A stretch of 64,000 bases of DNA, from NCBI GenBank assembly GCA_902790215.1, contig CADAQX010000022.1:1-64000 (forward strand). The letters are read 5' to 3'. Both the position numbers and the translations under genes were made by a program. The stretch's first letter is position 1. The number at the start of each line of letters is the position of its first letter. This DNA is from an uncultured Bacteroidota bacterium. GTDB taxonomy: Bacteria; Bacteroidota; Bacteroidia; Bacteroidales; P3. Positions 36,401-44,614 of the stretch are shown piece after piece. The notes below the pieces were generated by a model, which searched no databases, was not told the DNA's origin, and saw nothing but the letters and a program-made list of their open reading frames with translations.

Positions 36401-37898
36401 CGAAGGTCCCACTTCGCAGCCCAGCATCAACGGCAGCCTGTATCTCGACAAAGGCCTGATAAAACTCATTCCCACAGGCGTAGCCTACCTTATCAACGAC
36501 ACCCTGACTATCGCCAACAACACCCTTGAGTTGAACAATTTCACCATTCATGACCTTGAAAACAACATAGCTCGCATCAACGGCAAACTGTCGCTTGAAC
36601 AGCAAGGCCTTGTACTCAACCTGACCCTCAACACACAGCGCCTGCTCATGCTTGACAAGGCCTTCGACGGCTCAGCATTCTATGGCAAACTGATAGGTTC
36701 AGCCTCAGGCTCTGTCAGCGGGCCTGTCAACCAACTGCAGGTTGTCGCCGAAGCCACCGCCCTCAACGGCAGCGACCTTTTTGTACCCATCAGCAACCAC
36801 CGCAAGGTCAGCGAGAATGAATACATCGTCTTCATCTCGCCCGACCGACCGCCCCAGCCTGGACGGACCAGTCGCATCCGCAGTGCCAACACCAACCGCC
36901 TCAACCTGCAGGCAAACGTCAAGGTGACGCCGGGTGTCACCGTCCACCTGCCTATGGACTTTGAACAACTCACCGCCAACGTCACCGCCGTCGGCAACGG
37001 CGACATACAGGTGACCATGCGCAACGGCGAGGTGCCCAACATACTGGGCAATTATGTATTCACCTCGGGCAACTTCTCCCTGTCGTTGCTGCAGCTTCTC
37101 AACAAAAACTTTGCCATTGAAGAGGGCAGTTCACTCAACTTCCCCGGCAACATAGACGATGCACGGTTCAACCTCAGTGCCGTCTATAACCAACGTGTCA
37201 ACCTGGCCACGCTCGTAGGCAACAACGGCTCGGGGATTTCCGACTCCTACGTACAGGTTCAGGATATCATCAATCTCTCCGGCACCCTGCAAGACCCCTC
37301 CATCAAGTTCGACATACAGCTGCCCAATGCCGAGCAGAGCGTCACCGACCAAGTCTTCTCCTATATCGACCGCACCAACGAGCGCGACATGCTCAACCAG
37401 TCCATCTCGCTCCTCCTCTTCGGGCGCTTCACCCCCGCCGGCTCCTCCAATGACAACTCGGGCATCTTCTCCGACGCCAGCAGCATCAACCTCCTCACCT
37501 CCTCAGCCAGCAGCATGGTCTCAAACCTCGTCAAAGTGGTGGACGTGGACTTCAAATACCAGGCCGGCACCGGCACAGCACCCGGACAGTTCGACGTGGG
37601 CATCAGCAAACAATGGGAAAAGCTCTATTTTGAGTCCACCTTAGGCTACGGAAATACAGGGAACAACCTCGAAAACGACTTCTCAAACGTGCTTGTGGGC
37701 GACGTGGAGGTAGGCTACAAATTCAACCCCTACTTCCGCTTCTACGGATTCCACCGCAACAACACCAGCTACTACACCCGCACCGAACTGCCCTACAAGC
37801 AGGGCTTGGGCATCAAGCTCTCCAAAGACTTCAACAACATCTACGAACTCTTCCCCTGGCTCCGCCGCAAAAAAGACACACAGACAATCCTCCCATAA
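33441..37898 (+). CDS. tamB: TamB-like translocation/assembly module protein
   Basis: The 1485-residue protein has an N-terminal membrane anchor (about 14-30), a very long repeat-like beta-rich body and a C-terminal TamB/DUF490 domain (LGNYVFTSGNFSLSL, then DPSIKFDIQLP and an LLLFGRF segment). TamB-like proteins span the periplasm as a lipid-conducting groove and help outer-membrane lipid transport or protein assembly. Length fits the Bacteroidota type. No tamA-like BamA gene is adjacent. It is followed by a LytTR regulator after 19 bases. Confidence 0.9.
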   Translation: MHKRAQYVVRRVVGYTLLSVYLLIAALNSTVVQSYIGAVVGNYFSKEWGGKVRIGALHASPISHVILDDIELISPTNDTIYYGERITCRFKRFPFHGDGLSFDQVSLRNGRYHLHTFRYPSGKSGINLDFIIHYFAERATPSESTGGVFTVEVGELRLHNIDYIQDLPEPANRRTYAHGVDIPHMRFYDISGYFRNIRVENDHVNVRIVSLTTTEASGQHIVDLSMDAEVSPHGIRATNMDLQTDDSRVFMDARLDFDGWDEMGDYCNTVVHDVVLKEGTEVNLCDAAYWAPTLWGINCKVQAQGHITGPVANMTANQFIAAFGQNSQLFMDANIAGLPDINHTTINAVIHRLHTDYDDLASVQHPEPITMKAPDIIRRMGTIDLDASLNGSLRNCEAFFNLNSLIGDLEGHASLQYDTVLHQYAYLGDLDSRSMGIRSLIPNEWVSRTGFHLSFQGTGLDPNTMEASIEGRLYNTQIKGNDIERTTLSAELSNQELVADLTLKDSLINLDLTASVGLGETKSYSADIILDNAQLTTLHLIKGDTAVSLSTRIVADLQGNDLEHLTGSLSLHNTQCDIGSRRIALRNVLLLADENNGFHNLSLNSDWASANIGGYYTFTDLPLIVNDFCQRYMPTYYNPFRESEPTDLTPLYDDRFTIDLVWNDIHGTFYDFMPQLSIANGTTLRGNYNYGESLKLVLKSDSLNLGSIALHDIGLNGNTLGENYRLRIKAGALRSGTKSILDNIDLNAAVGSIISSLALNWDNNSGTVENEGEIEVFLTSSPTDNKIMVTRPNFYIMGQRWSLVCPEGILLNNDRLQVDNLKVYGMGQAVTLKALIAGKNDDLVSASFDDFAIGQLIPLLMPGANLDLKGTLDGLCLVRGVSSNPHLDADLTVKECLVNGHPLGDIDINSDYLADQSRLNIDILATLRQGLATIKPIEAHGYILTGHKKPTLNLDLSLDRLPMPAVQPFLTAIASDIQGTLGGAIHAEGPTSQPSINGSLYLDKGLIKLIPTGVAYLINDTLTIANNTLELNNFTIHDLENNIARINGKLSLEQQGLVLNLTLNTQRLLMLDKAFDGSAFYGKLIGSASGSVSGPVNQLQVVAEATALNGSDLFVPISNHRKVSENEYIVFISPDRPPQPGRTSRIRSANTNRLNLQANVKVTPGVTVHLPMDFEQLTANVTAVGNGDIQVTMRNGEVPNILGNYVFTSGNFSLSLLQLLNKNFAIEEGSSLNFPGNIDDARFNLSAVYNQRVNLATLVGNNGSGISDSYVQVQDIINLSGTLQDPSIKFDIQLPNAEQSVTDQVFSYIDRTNERDMLNQSISLLLFGRFTPAGSSNDNSGIFSDASSINLLTSSASSMVSNLVKVVDVDFKYQAGTGTAPGQFDVGISKQWEKLYFESTLGYGNTGNNLENDFSNVLVGDVEVGYKFNPYFRFYGFHRNNTSYYTRTELPYKQGLGIKLSKDFNNIYELFPWLRRKKDTQTILP

Positions 37899-37917
37899 AC
37901 AACACTATACATCAACC

Positions 37918-38763
37918 ATGAAGATATCCGAACAATATTACTCTTTGAAGAACAACATTGTGTTCTGCCTGGCAGTGCCGCTGTTCATCATGCTGTTCAT
38001 GGTCATTTATCACCCCACCTTTTTCGGCGAGGCCGACAGCTTCTCGCAGGCCTGGGAACTCCACGACAGCCTCTTCCTGCCAATCATATGTGCCATTGTC
38101 CTGGTTGTGCTGGCCATCAGCCGTGCCATCCTCTGCTTTGCACTGGTACGCCACAGCCTCACCCGCCGCGACTTCCTCCTGTGGCAATGCATAGAAATCG
38201 TGGTGACCAGCCTTTTCACCAACCTCTTCCTCTCACTCTACCTCCAGTGCAAATACCTCTCCCTCCTGCCCCGCGTGCTGCTCATCAGTTTCGGGTTGGT
38301 TGCCATACCCTATCTGCTCTATTGGGTTATTACCGAAATGACTGACCGCGACTTCCGGCTCCATCAGGCCGAAAGCCTCATAGAGGAACTCCGCAAAGGA
38401 ATCGAGCGCAACGAATCCGGCATGGTGCGTTTTGCCGACGAGAAAGGCAACGTAAAACTCGTCGTCAGCGCCGACCGAGTCATCTGCCTCGAGTCTGCCG
38501 GCAACTACGTCACCATCACCTACGACGACGACGGCAAGCTGGTGCGCTATAGTCTGCGCAACACCCTCAAGGCCATAGAAGACCTTTGCAACGCCAACGG
38601 GCTGGTGCGCTGCCACCGTTCCTTCTTCGTCAACCTTGGCCAGATACGCACCCTCCGGCGTACACCCCAGGGCATCTACGCCGAAATCGGACACCCTGGC
38701 GTCGACGACATCCCCGTGTCCAAAACCTATGCATCCGAACTCATCCGCCTCTTCGGCAATTAA
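37918..38763 (+). CDS. Membrane-anchored LytTR transcription regulator
   Basis: Four hydrophobic segments in residues 15-140 are followed by a short linker and a LytTR DNA-binding domain with CLESAGNYVT, LVRCHRSFFVNL and DIPVSKTYASELI. No receiver domain is present. The layout is the same as the regulator at 14792, so the two are paralogous one-component membrane regulators. It lies 19 bases after tamB and 18 bases before the phosphodiester glycosidase gene, so it is probably co-transcribed with them. Confidence 0.88.
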   Translation: MKISEQYYSLKNNIVFCLAVPLFIMLFMVIYHPTFFGEADSFSQAWELHDSLFLPIICAIVLVVLAISRAILCFALVRHSLTRRDFLLWQCIEIVVTSLFTNLFLSLYLQCKYLSLLPRVLLISFGLVAIPYLLYWVITEMTDRDFRLHQAESLIEELRKGIERNESGMVRFADEKGNVKLVVSADRVICLESAGNYVTITYDDDGKLVRYSLRNTLKAIEDLCNANGLVRCHRSFFVNLGQIRTLRRTPQGIYAEIGHPGVDDIPVSKTYASELIRLFGN

Positions 38764-38781
38764 CCAAACACCCCCGACACC

Positions 38782-39696
38782 TTGAACCCTCGACCACACC
38801 ACCTGCCCACCGCGCTGCTCATAGCCATCCTCATGGCAACGGCACCCGCATTCCTCCACGCCCAGCGCGACTATACAGCCGACTCTATTGCCTTTGTCAA
38901 TGCCGATTGGCACAACGACACCCTCGACGGCTTCTTCTACAAACACCACCACTTCATGCACAGGCAAGTGTTCAACTCCAACCAATTCTTCAGCATCATC
39001 GAAATTCCCTCCGGTTCAACCTCCTGCCTCTCCTTTGCCGCCGACAGCATTCTCACCCCCGTCACCGCCTTCGCCTCCCGCGACAGTGCACTGGCCGCCA
39101 TCAACGGTTCCTTCTTCGACATGCGCACCGGCATACCCGTATGCTACCTTCGCATCAACGGCAAAGAACTGGGCGAAAACACACCCTCAACTACCGACAG
39201 CATACACCGCAAATACTACCAGAATGCCACCATCCGCCTGCTGCCCACACGCCGCCCCCGGTTTCTCAAGCCCGACAGCATCCGCAACGCCGAGCGCCTG
39301 TTGCCCGACAGCAATATCATGACCGCAGGCCCCATGCTCATACAGAAAGGCATCGACACCCCGCAACGTCTTGACCGACGCTTTGTGTATGGCCGCCACA
39401 ACCGCACAGCCATCGGCCTGAAACCCGACGGCACAGTGGTGATGGTCGTGGCCGACGGTCGCCACAGGGGCGAAGCCGAGGGCCTCAGTCTGCCCGAACT
39501 CACAAGAATCATGCGCTGGCTGGGATGCTGCGATGCCGTCAACCTCGACGGTGGCGGCTCCACAACCATGTACATCAAAGGCCGCGGCACCGACGGAGTG
39601 GTCAACAATCCGTCCGACAACGGCCGCTTCGACCCCTCCGGCCAACGCCGCGTAGCCAACGCCATACTTGTGGTGAAGCGCCCCCGCAAACGATAG
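38782..39696 (+). CDS. Secreted phosphodiester glycosidase (NAGPA) family protein
   Basis: The domain related to N-acetylglucosamine-1-phosphodiester alpha-N-acetylglucosaminidase is shown by AINGSFFD, RTAIGLKPDG, VNLDGGGSTTMY and RRVANAILVV. Enzymes of this family cleave sugar-phosphodiester links, for example in cell-wall or glycan material. The signal peptide (ending LHAQ) is complete only if translation starts at the TTG at 38782; the next ATG (38833) would cut it in half, so I take TTG as the start. It is the last of the tamB-LytTR-NAGPA run. Substrate unknown. Confidence 0.85.
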   Translation: MNPRPHHLPTALLIAILMATAPAFLHAQRDYTADSIAFVNADWHNDTLDGFFYKHHHFMHRQVFNSNQFFSIIEIPSGSTSCLSFAADSILTPVTAFASRDSALAAINGSFFDMRTGIPVCYLRINGKELGENTPSTTDSIHRKYYQNATIRLLPTRRPRFLKPDSIRNAERLLPDSNIMTAGPMLIQKGIDTPQRLDRRFVYGRHNRTAIGLKPDGTVVMVVADGRHRGEAEGLSLPELTRIMRWLGCCDAVNLDGGGSTTMYIKGRGTDGVVNNPSDNGRFDPSGQRRVANAILVVKRPRKR

Positions 39697-39714
39697 CCAC
39701 ACCCCCTTCAATAA

Positions 39715-40020
39715 AACCAAAAAAACCGCTGCAAAAATACTCTTTTTGTTTTTGACAGGCTCGTTTATTTACCTTAACCCCGCCTTATCTTTCTTAAAAA
39801 TACCAATAAGAGTCGTTAAACCGACTCTACATGCTATTTGTTCTCAGTTTTTCCCATGCCCTCTCTGCATTTCGTACACCCTTTGCCTAATATCGTTAAG
39901 TTATTGTTGTGCCGTCATTTATGCATTTTGTATCATATCCTTTTCCTATCGTTTTCCCTTCCGGAAAGGGAAAACGATGGGAAAACGATCGAATAACGAT
40001 CGAATAAATGACGACGCTAC
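39715..40020 (+). repeat. Dispersed repeat block, copy C
   Basis: This noncoding stretch lies between convergent genes and repeats 26350-26660 in the same order over about 300 bases. It ends with a perfect palindrome ATCGTTTTCCCTT/AAGGGAAAACGAT (around 39947-39976), then ACGATCGAATAACGATCGAA, the same end as copies A and D. No open frame is conserved among copies. Confidence 0.85.
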
Positions 40021-40096
40021 GACGTTTGCAGAGCGGGTGGCGGAGGATGCGTGGCAGTGTTGCCCCGGTTGGGTTATCTCAGAACGAAGACTGAAG

Positions 40097-40137
40097 AAAA
40101 AGAAAGAAGCCCTTGCAATTGCTTGCAGAGGCTTCTT
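40097..40137 (-). terminator. Terminator of small lipoprotein gene
   Basis: AAGAAGCC (40104-40111) pairs with GGCTTCTT (40130-40137), with further pairing inside the loop. Leftward of it the transcript would carry a T-rich tail (plus-strand GAAAAAGAAA). It ends the ROK-GH92-lipoprotein run. Confidence 0.7.
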
Positions 40138-40188
40138 CAGGACAATGAGAATTGTCTTTTTGGGGGGTCTACCCTACTTCAGCATTCT

Positions 40189-40431
40189 TCATTTCTTCTT
40201 GTTGTCCACGCCGATGTCGTCGGGGTTGAGGATGGGGTCGTCCATCTCGTTGCACATGCGGTAGGAGGTGTTGAGTTCGTTGCAGCGGGTGCCGGCTATC
40301 GTGGAAGTGGTAGAGGGACCCGTCCAACGGTTACCGACAAGTTCGTAGCAACGGCAGCTTTTGCTGTCGCACGAGGCCAGGCCGAGAAGGCTCAAGGCGG
40401 CTAATGATAAAAGGAGTTTTTTCATATTCAA
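40189..40431 (-). CDS. Small lipoprotein, unknown function
   Basis: The 80-residue product has a lipoprotein signal peptide (MKKLLLSLAALSLLGLASC) with the lipid-anchored Cys21. A short mature part with CRCYE, three more Cys residues and a polar KKK end follows. Small Cys-containing lipoproteins like this are common in Bacteroidales and have no known role. It starts six bases after GH92 and is last in that transcript. Translation may start at the second Met (40425). Confidence 0.75.
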   Translation of the reverse strand: MNMKKLLLSLAALSLLGLASCDSKSCRCYELVGNRWTGPSTTSTIAGTRCNELNTSYRMCNEMDDPILNPDDIGVDNKKK

Positions 40432-40437
40432 AATATC

Positions 40438-43383
40438 TTATTCGTTTGAATTGCCATCGGTTGAAAATGAGGATACGAAGGTGGCCAGGTGACTGCCCAC
40501 CTCGATTTCGTCGACAAAGATCCACGGCTGCTCACCGGCGCTGATGTGCCATTCGGGCATGGGGCCGTAGTTGACGGCCTTGACCTTGACATAGCGCGCC
40601 GATGTCAGCGGTCCACGGCAGACAAAAGCGTGCTGCACACTTTCTTCCTGCCGCTCGCGCACGACGGGGAACTCGTCGTTGTCCAACTGCGCCCAAGGCC
40701 TGTAGGTCTTGCCGTCGGAGGAGATGCTCACCTCGAAGCGTTTGGGGAAGAAAATCCAGGCACGCATGTTGTCCAAGCAATCTACCGTGACGGAGGTGAG
40801 GGTCTTGGAGGAGAGGAGGTCTATCACAACTTCCATGTCGGTTTGCCATCCCTGCCAGCCGCCGATGCGGTAGTTGGAGGTGCCATAGAGGCGGTCGATA
40901 AGGCCGTCGGGGCCGTTCTCGCTGTATTGCGGCGCGGGTTTGGTGATGTAGCGCAGCTGCTTGTCGGCGATGAAACGGGTGAGCGTCTGGCTCACTACGG
41001 GGCTGTATTGGTCTGTGGCCGGGTTATAAGCCACGGCTTTGAGTGTGATGTCGCGGTTGACCAAGATCGGCTGCACATAGCGGAAGGCATGGGTGTCGGG
41101 TGTGCGGCCGTCGGTAGTATAATAGATAACCGACTTGCCGTCCACGGACTTGTTACCTTCGGGGTTGCCATTGACAATGCTGCGGGCAGAAAGTGAGACA
41201 AAGAGAGAATCCTTGAAACACTGCTGCCAGTCGCTGAAGACAGGTGCCGGAGGGGTACGCACCTCTTCAGGGAAGAGGTTTTTGGAACGAGGCGAGAAAG
41301 CCTTGCCATCCCAGAATTGGCCGGGTTTCCAGTCGGACTTGTTGATGACAATGTCATCCTTGCCCGTGTGCAGGGTGACGCGGTCGAAAAGCGGAGTGAC
41401 CGTCACATATTCTCCACTGCCGGGGCATACGGGATAGAAACCCATGGCACTCATGACATACCAGGCGCTCATCTGCCCGCAGTCCTCGTTGCCGCACAGG
41501 CCGTCGGGCTTGGGAGTGTAGAGCTCGGAAAGGATGCGGTGCACAACATTGTCCAGTTTGTCAGTGGCACCGAGGTAGGCATAGAGATAGGCGGCATGGT
41601 GCGAGGGTTCGTTGCCATGGGCGTACTGCCCAATGCAGCCGGTAATGTCAACTTGGTCGCGCCCGGTGGTCTCACTGCTGGTGTTGAAGAGCGAGTCGAG
41701 GAAGGCCTCGGCTTTTTCTTTGCCGCCCATCTGGGCAATCCATCCAGAGACGTCGTGCGGTACATAGGTGCTGTACTGCCAGCTGTTGGCTTCGGTGAAG
41801 TGGTTGTTCACCTCGGTGGGGTTAAAGGGGGTGACGAAGCCACCGTTGCGGCGGGCGTGCATAAAGCCATCGGGGTCCATGATGTTCTGCCAGGACTGTG
41901 CTCGGCGCATATAGGTGTTGTACACCTCTTGCAAATGGCGGTAGGTGGCGGAGGTGTCGGGCTTGAACACGCCACGCATCATCTCTATGTAAGCATAGCG
42001 GGCTATGCACCAGTCGTCGTAGGAGTATTCGAGGGTCTTGGAGACGGTCTCGTTGTCCAGCTTGCTGTCCAGATAGCCCTGAGCGGCATAGGCCAGATGG
42101 GGCTCGGAGCGGTTAGAGGTAGATATCATGGCCTCCAGTAACTCCAGCCGACGGCGGTCGGTCCAACTGTCGAGGATGCCCGTCTCCTGTGCTACGAGTA
42201 TCACAGGGCATGCGTGGTAGCCTATCATACAATGCGTCTCGTAGGCTGCCAGCTCCCACATGGTCAGCTCGCCGCCCGTCTCAAACTGGTTCAGCATGGT
42301 GTTGATCCAGTCCTCGGTGATTTTGGGCTCAATAATTGCCATGAGCGGGTGCAGGGCACGGTAGGTATCCCACAATGAGAAAACGGTGTAAATTGGTTTG
42401 TCGGAGGTGCAGATGCTGTCGTTCATGGCGCGGTAGCGGCCATCGACGTCGCTCCACAGATAGGGCGAGGTGTAGCAGTGGTAGAGCGCAGTGTAGAAGT
42501 TCTGCTTCTCGGTACGGGAGCCGCCTTCCACTTCTATCTTGCCCAGAGCCTCCTCCCAGCGTTGGTGCGCAGCGGAACGGATGTCGTCGAAAGCAAGCTC
42601 CTGCCGCGTGGCAAGGTTCTTGCGAGCGCCTTCGCTGTCCACACCCGAGATGGAGACATAGACCTCAACCTGTTTGCAGTCGTCGGGCAGCACTACCAGG
42701 GCTTTCATCCCGTGGTCGAAATACTTCACCTCCTTCACGGGCTGGTTGCACTGGAGGGCGAAGAAACACTTCTGGTCGGGATTCCAGGCGTCGCTCTCGC
42801 GCCAGCCACTGATGATGTCGCCTTTGGCTTTGTCGAAACCGGCAGAGAGCACCTTGTCGCGGTGGCGCAGGTCGATGACAAAGCCTTTGAGCCCACGCCC
42901 GGGAAAGGTGTAGCGATGGCAGGCAACGCGCTCGGTGGTGGTGAGTTCTGCCATGACCCGGTTGCGGTCGAGCACTACGCGGTAGTAGCCCGGAGTGGCT
43001 TTCTCACCGCGATGACTGAATCGCGAGCAGAACTCGGTCTGGGGCATATCGGGCGAGAATGTCCAGCTGTCGCCTGTAGCGGTGACGGGCATAAGGAGTA
43101 TGTCGCCATAGTCTTCGCAGCCCGTGCCGTTAAGGTGGGTGTGGCTGAAGCCGTATATGGTGTCGTCGCTGTAGTGGTATGCACTGCATCCGTCCCACCC
43201 TTCGAGACGGGTGTCGGGACTGGGCTGTATCTGCCCGAAGGGAACGATGGCTCCGGGATAGGTGTGACCGTGGAAGTCAGTTCCCACGAGGGGGTTGACA
43301 TATCGGCTGTAGCCGTTCTGGCAGCCTGTGACCACAAGAAGCAGCAACAGACCGCACAAAAAGAAATAGTGTTGTTTTTTCAT
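40438..43383 (-). CDS. GH92 alpha-mannosidase lipoprotein
   Basis: GH92 enzymes are calcium-dependent exo-alpha-mannosidases that trim N-glycan or yeast mannan. The lipobox Cys21 (VTGCQNG) places it on a membrane surface. The GH92 blocks are YVNPLVGTD, the GNEPSHHAAYLY segment and GNEDCGQMSAWYVMSAMGFY. After about residue 730 there is a chitobiase-type C-terminal domain (YYTTDGRTPDT...) and then an F5/8-type galactose-binding module (RIGGWQGWQTDMEVVIDL ... FVDEIEVG). At 981 residues it is longer than a bare GH92. It is preceded by a ROK sugar kinase gene, but no SusC/SusD pair is nearby. Confidence 0.95.
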   Translation of the reverse strand: MKKQHYFFLCGLLLLLVVTGCQNGYSRYVNPLVGTDFHGHTYPGAIVPFGQIQPSPDTRLEGWDGCSAYHYSDDTIYGFSHTHLNGTGCEDYGDILLMPVTATGDSWTFSPDMPQTEFCSRFSHRGEKATPGYYRVVLDRNRVMAELTTTERVACHRYTFPGRGLKGFVIDLRHRDKVLSAGFDKAKGDIISGWRESDAWNPDQKCFFALQCNQPVKEVKYFDHGMKALVVLPDDCKQVEVYVSISGVDSEGARKNLATRQELAFDDIRSAAHQRWEEALGKIEVEGGSRTEKQNFYTALYHCYTSPYLWSDVDGRYRAMNDSICTSDKPIYTVFSLWDTYRALHPLMAIIEPKITEDWINTMLNQFETGGELTMWELAAYETHCMIGYHACPVILVAQETGILDSWTDRRRLELLEAMISTSNRSEPHLAYAAQGYLDSKLDNETVSKTLEYSYDDWCIARYAYIEMMRGVFKPDTSATYRHLQEVYNTYMRRAQSWQNIMDPDGFMHARRNGGFVTPFNPTEVNNHFTEANSWQYSTYVPHDVSGWIAQMGGKEKAEAFLDSLFNTSSETTGRDQVDITGCIGQYAHGNEPSHHAAYLYAYLGATDKLDNVVHRILSELYTPKPDGLCGNEDCGQMSAWYVMSAMGFYPVCPGSGEYVTVTPLFDRVTLHTGKDDIVINKSDWKPGQFWDGKAFSPRSKNLFPEEVRTPPAPVFSDWQQCFKDSLFVSLSARSIVNGNPEGNKSVDGKSVIYYTTDGRTPDTHAFRYVQPILVNRDITLKAVAYNPATDQYSPVVSQTLTRFIADKQLRYITKPAPQYSENGPDGLIDRLYGTSNYRIGGWQGWQTDMEVVIDLLSSKTLTSVTVDCLDNMRAWIFFPKRFEVSISSDGKTYRPWAQLDNDEFPVVRERQEESVQHAFVCRGPLTSARYVKVKAVNYGPMPEWHISAGEQPWIFVDEIEVGSHLATFVSSFSTDGNSNE

Positions 43384-43389
43384 GGGAAA

Positions 43390-43505
43390 TATTTATTGCT
43401 TGATTGTTTGATTGCTTGATTGCTTTAGTGATTGCTTCATTGTTTGAGTAATTTGACCGCGCAAGCACTCAAACATTTACACAATCAAGCAATCAAGCAA
43501 TTAAA
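43390..43505. repeat. ATTGCTTG repeat array with inverted halves
   Basis: Several copies of ATTGCTTG/ATTGTTTG run to about 43450, and their inverse words (CAATCAAGCAAT) run at 43477-43503, so the transcript between ROK and GH92 could fold on itself. The words match arrays at 760-830, 13787-13912 and 59040-59080. Confidence 0.7.
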
Positions 43506-43514
43506 AAAATTGCC

Positions 43515-44516
43515 TTACTTCATTTTAATCAAGGCGGCAGCACCCAGTATTGCCACTTCGTTGGTACTGAGTTGCGACATCCGGATATCGCAGCGGCCTT
43601 TATAGATATTGAGCAGATTGGCCTCGAAAGCCTCGCGCAGAGGTATCAGCAGCGGGTCGCCCACTTTGGTGGGGCCGCCCATCAGGAAGATGGCTTCGGG
43701 AGCGGAGAACGTGCAGGCATTGGCGCAGGCCAGTCCCAGCCATTCAGCCACCATGCGGTAGGTCTCCTTGGCCAGGGGGTCGCCGGCGTTGGCGGCATCG
43801 CCTATCATCTTGCTGGTGATGTCGCTGTCCTCGATGTCGGACGTAATCCATCCCGGCATGTGCGGAGCCTCCTGCGGAGTGCCTTTCTCTTTGCGAAGCT
43901 CGACATAGGTCTGCACGATGCCACGGGCAGAGGTGTAGGCCTCCAGGCAACCCTTGCGGCCACAGCTGCAACGGCGGCCGTCGGGAATGAGGATATTGTG
44001 GCCCAGCTCACCAGCAGTGCCCGTCGAGCCGTGCACCAGACGTCCGTCAACCACGATACCGCTTCCCACACCAGTGCCGAGGGTAATCATGATAAAATGG
44101 TTCATGCCTCGGGCACCGCCATAGACAAATTCGCCATAGGCGGCGGCATTGGCGTCATTGCTCAGCACAAAGGGACGGTCGGTATATTTGGCAAATTCCT
44201 GTTTGAAATCCAGCAGGCCTTTGATGGTCAGATTGGGTGCCCATTCCACACAGCCGGTGTAGAAGTTGCCGTTAGGGGCTCCCATGCCGATACCGGTAAG
44301 GTCGCTCACTGCCATGGAGGCAACGCCCTTCTCTGGGTCGCCTTGCGCCACCATGTCTTTAATCTGCTCCATAATGTCGAGGACATAAGGCTCAAGCATG
44401 GAGTAATTGCCTGTGGGAAGACTGCGACGTGCCACAATCTTCGAGTCGTCGCGCACCATTCCAATATCCGTATTGGTGCCGCCTACATCAATTCCAATTG
44501 CATACGTGTTCTGCAT
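43515..44516 (-). CDS. ROK-family sugar kinase (glucokinase-like)
   Basis: ROK kinases phosphorylate hexoses in the cytosol. The ATP site DVGGTN (10-15), the substrate motif GELGH and the zinc-binding CSCGRKGCLEAY are all present, and the 333-residue length fits. No N-terminal winged helix is present, so it is the kinase rather than the repressor type. It is upstream of GH92 on the same strand (131-base gap with repeats), which suggests use on released mannose or glucose; the actual sugar is unknown. Confidence 0.92.
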   Translation of the reverse strand: MQNTYAIGIDVGGTNTDIGMVRDDSKIVARRSLPTGNYSMLEPYVLDIMEQIKDMVAQGDPEKGVASMAVSDLTGIGMGAPNGNFYTGCVEWAPNLTIKGLLDFKQEFAKYTDRPFVLSNDANAAAYGEFVYGGARGMNHFIMITLGTGVGSGIVVDGRLVHGSTGTAGELGHNILIPDGRRCSCGRKGCLEAYTSARGIVQTYVELRKEKGTPQEAPHMPGWITSDIEDSDITSKMIGDAANAGDPLAKETYRMVAEWLGLACANACTFSAPEAIFLMGGPTKVGDPLLIPLREAFEANLLNIYKGRCDIRMSQLSTNEVAILGAAALIKMK

Positions 44517-44542
44517 AACGATTGTTTTTTATTATGAATTTG

Positions 44543-44610
44543 CAAAATTACGTTTTTTTTCCCAATTTTCAATTTTCAAATTTCAATTTTCATTTTTTTT
44601 CGTATTTTTG
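44543..44610. promoter_or_regulatory. Divergent promoters of ROK kinase and phoH
   Basis: On the minus strand TAATTTTG (44543-44550) is the -7 box of the ROK gene, 27 bases before its ATG. On the plus strand TATTTTTG (44603-44610) is the -7 box of phoH and ends only four bases before its ATG. Between them lies an AATTTTCAATTTTC low-complexity tract. Confidence 0.75.
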
Positions 44611-44614
44611 CATC

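Noticed and set aside
43390-43505. CRISPR array
   Set aside because: The repeated words are 7-8 bases with no constant spacers and no cas genes nearby, so this is simple-sequence DNA.
44522-44614. N-terminal extension of PhoH
   Set aside because: The extra 31 residues are Phe/Asn-rich low-complexity DNA that contains the promoter box; PhoH starts at 44615.
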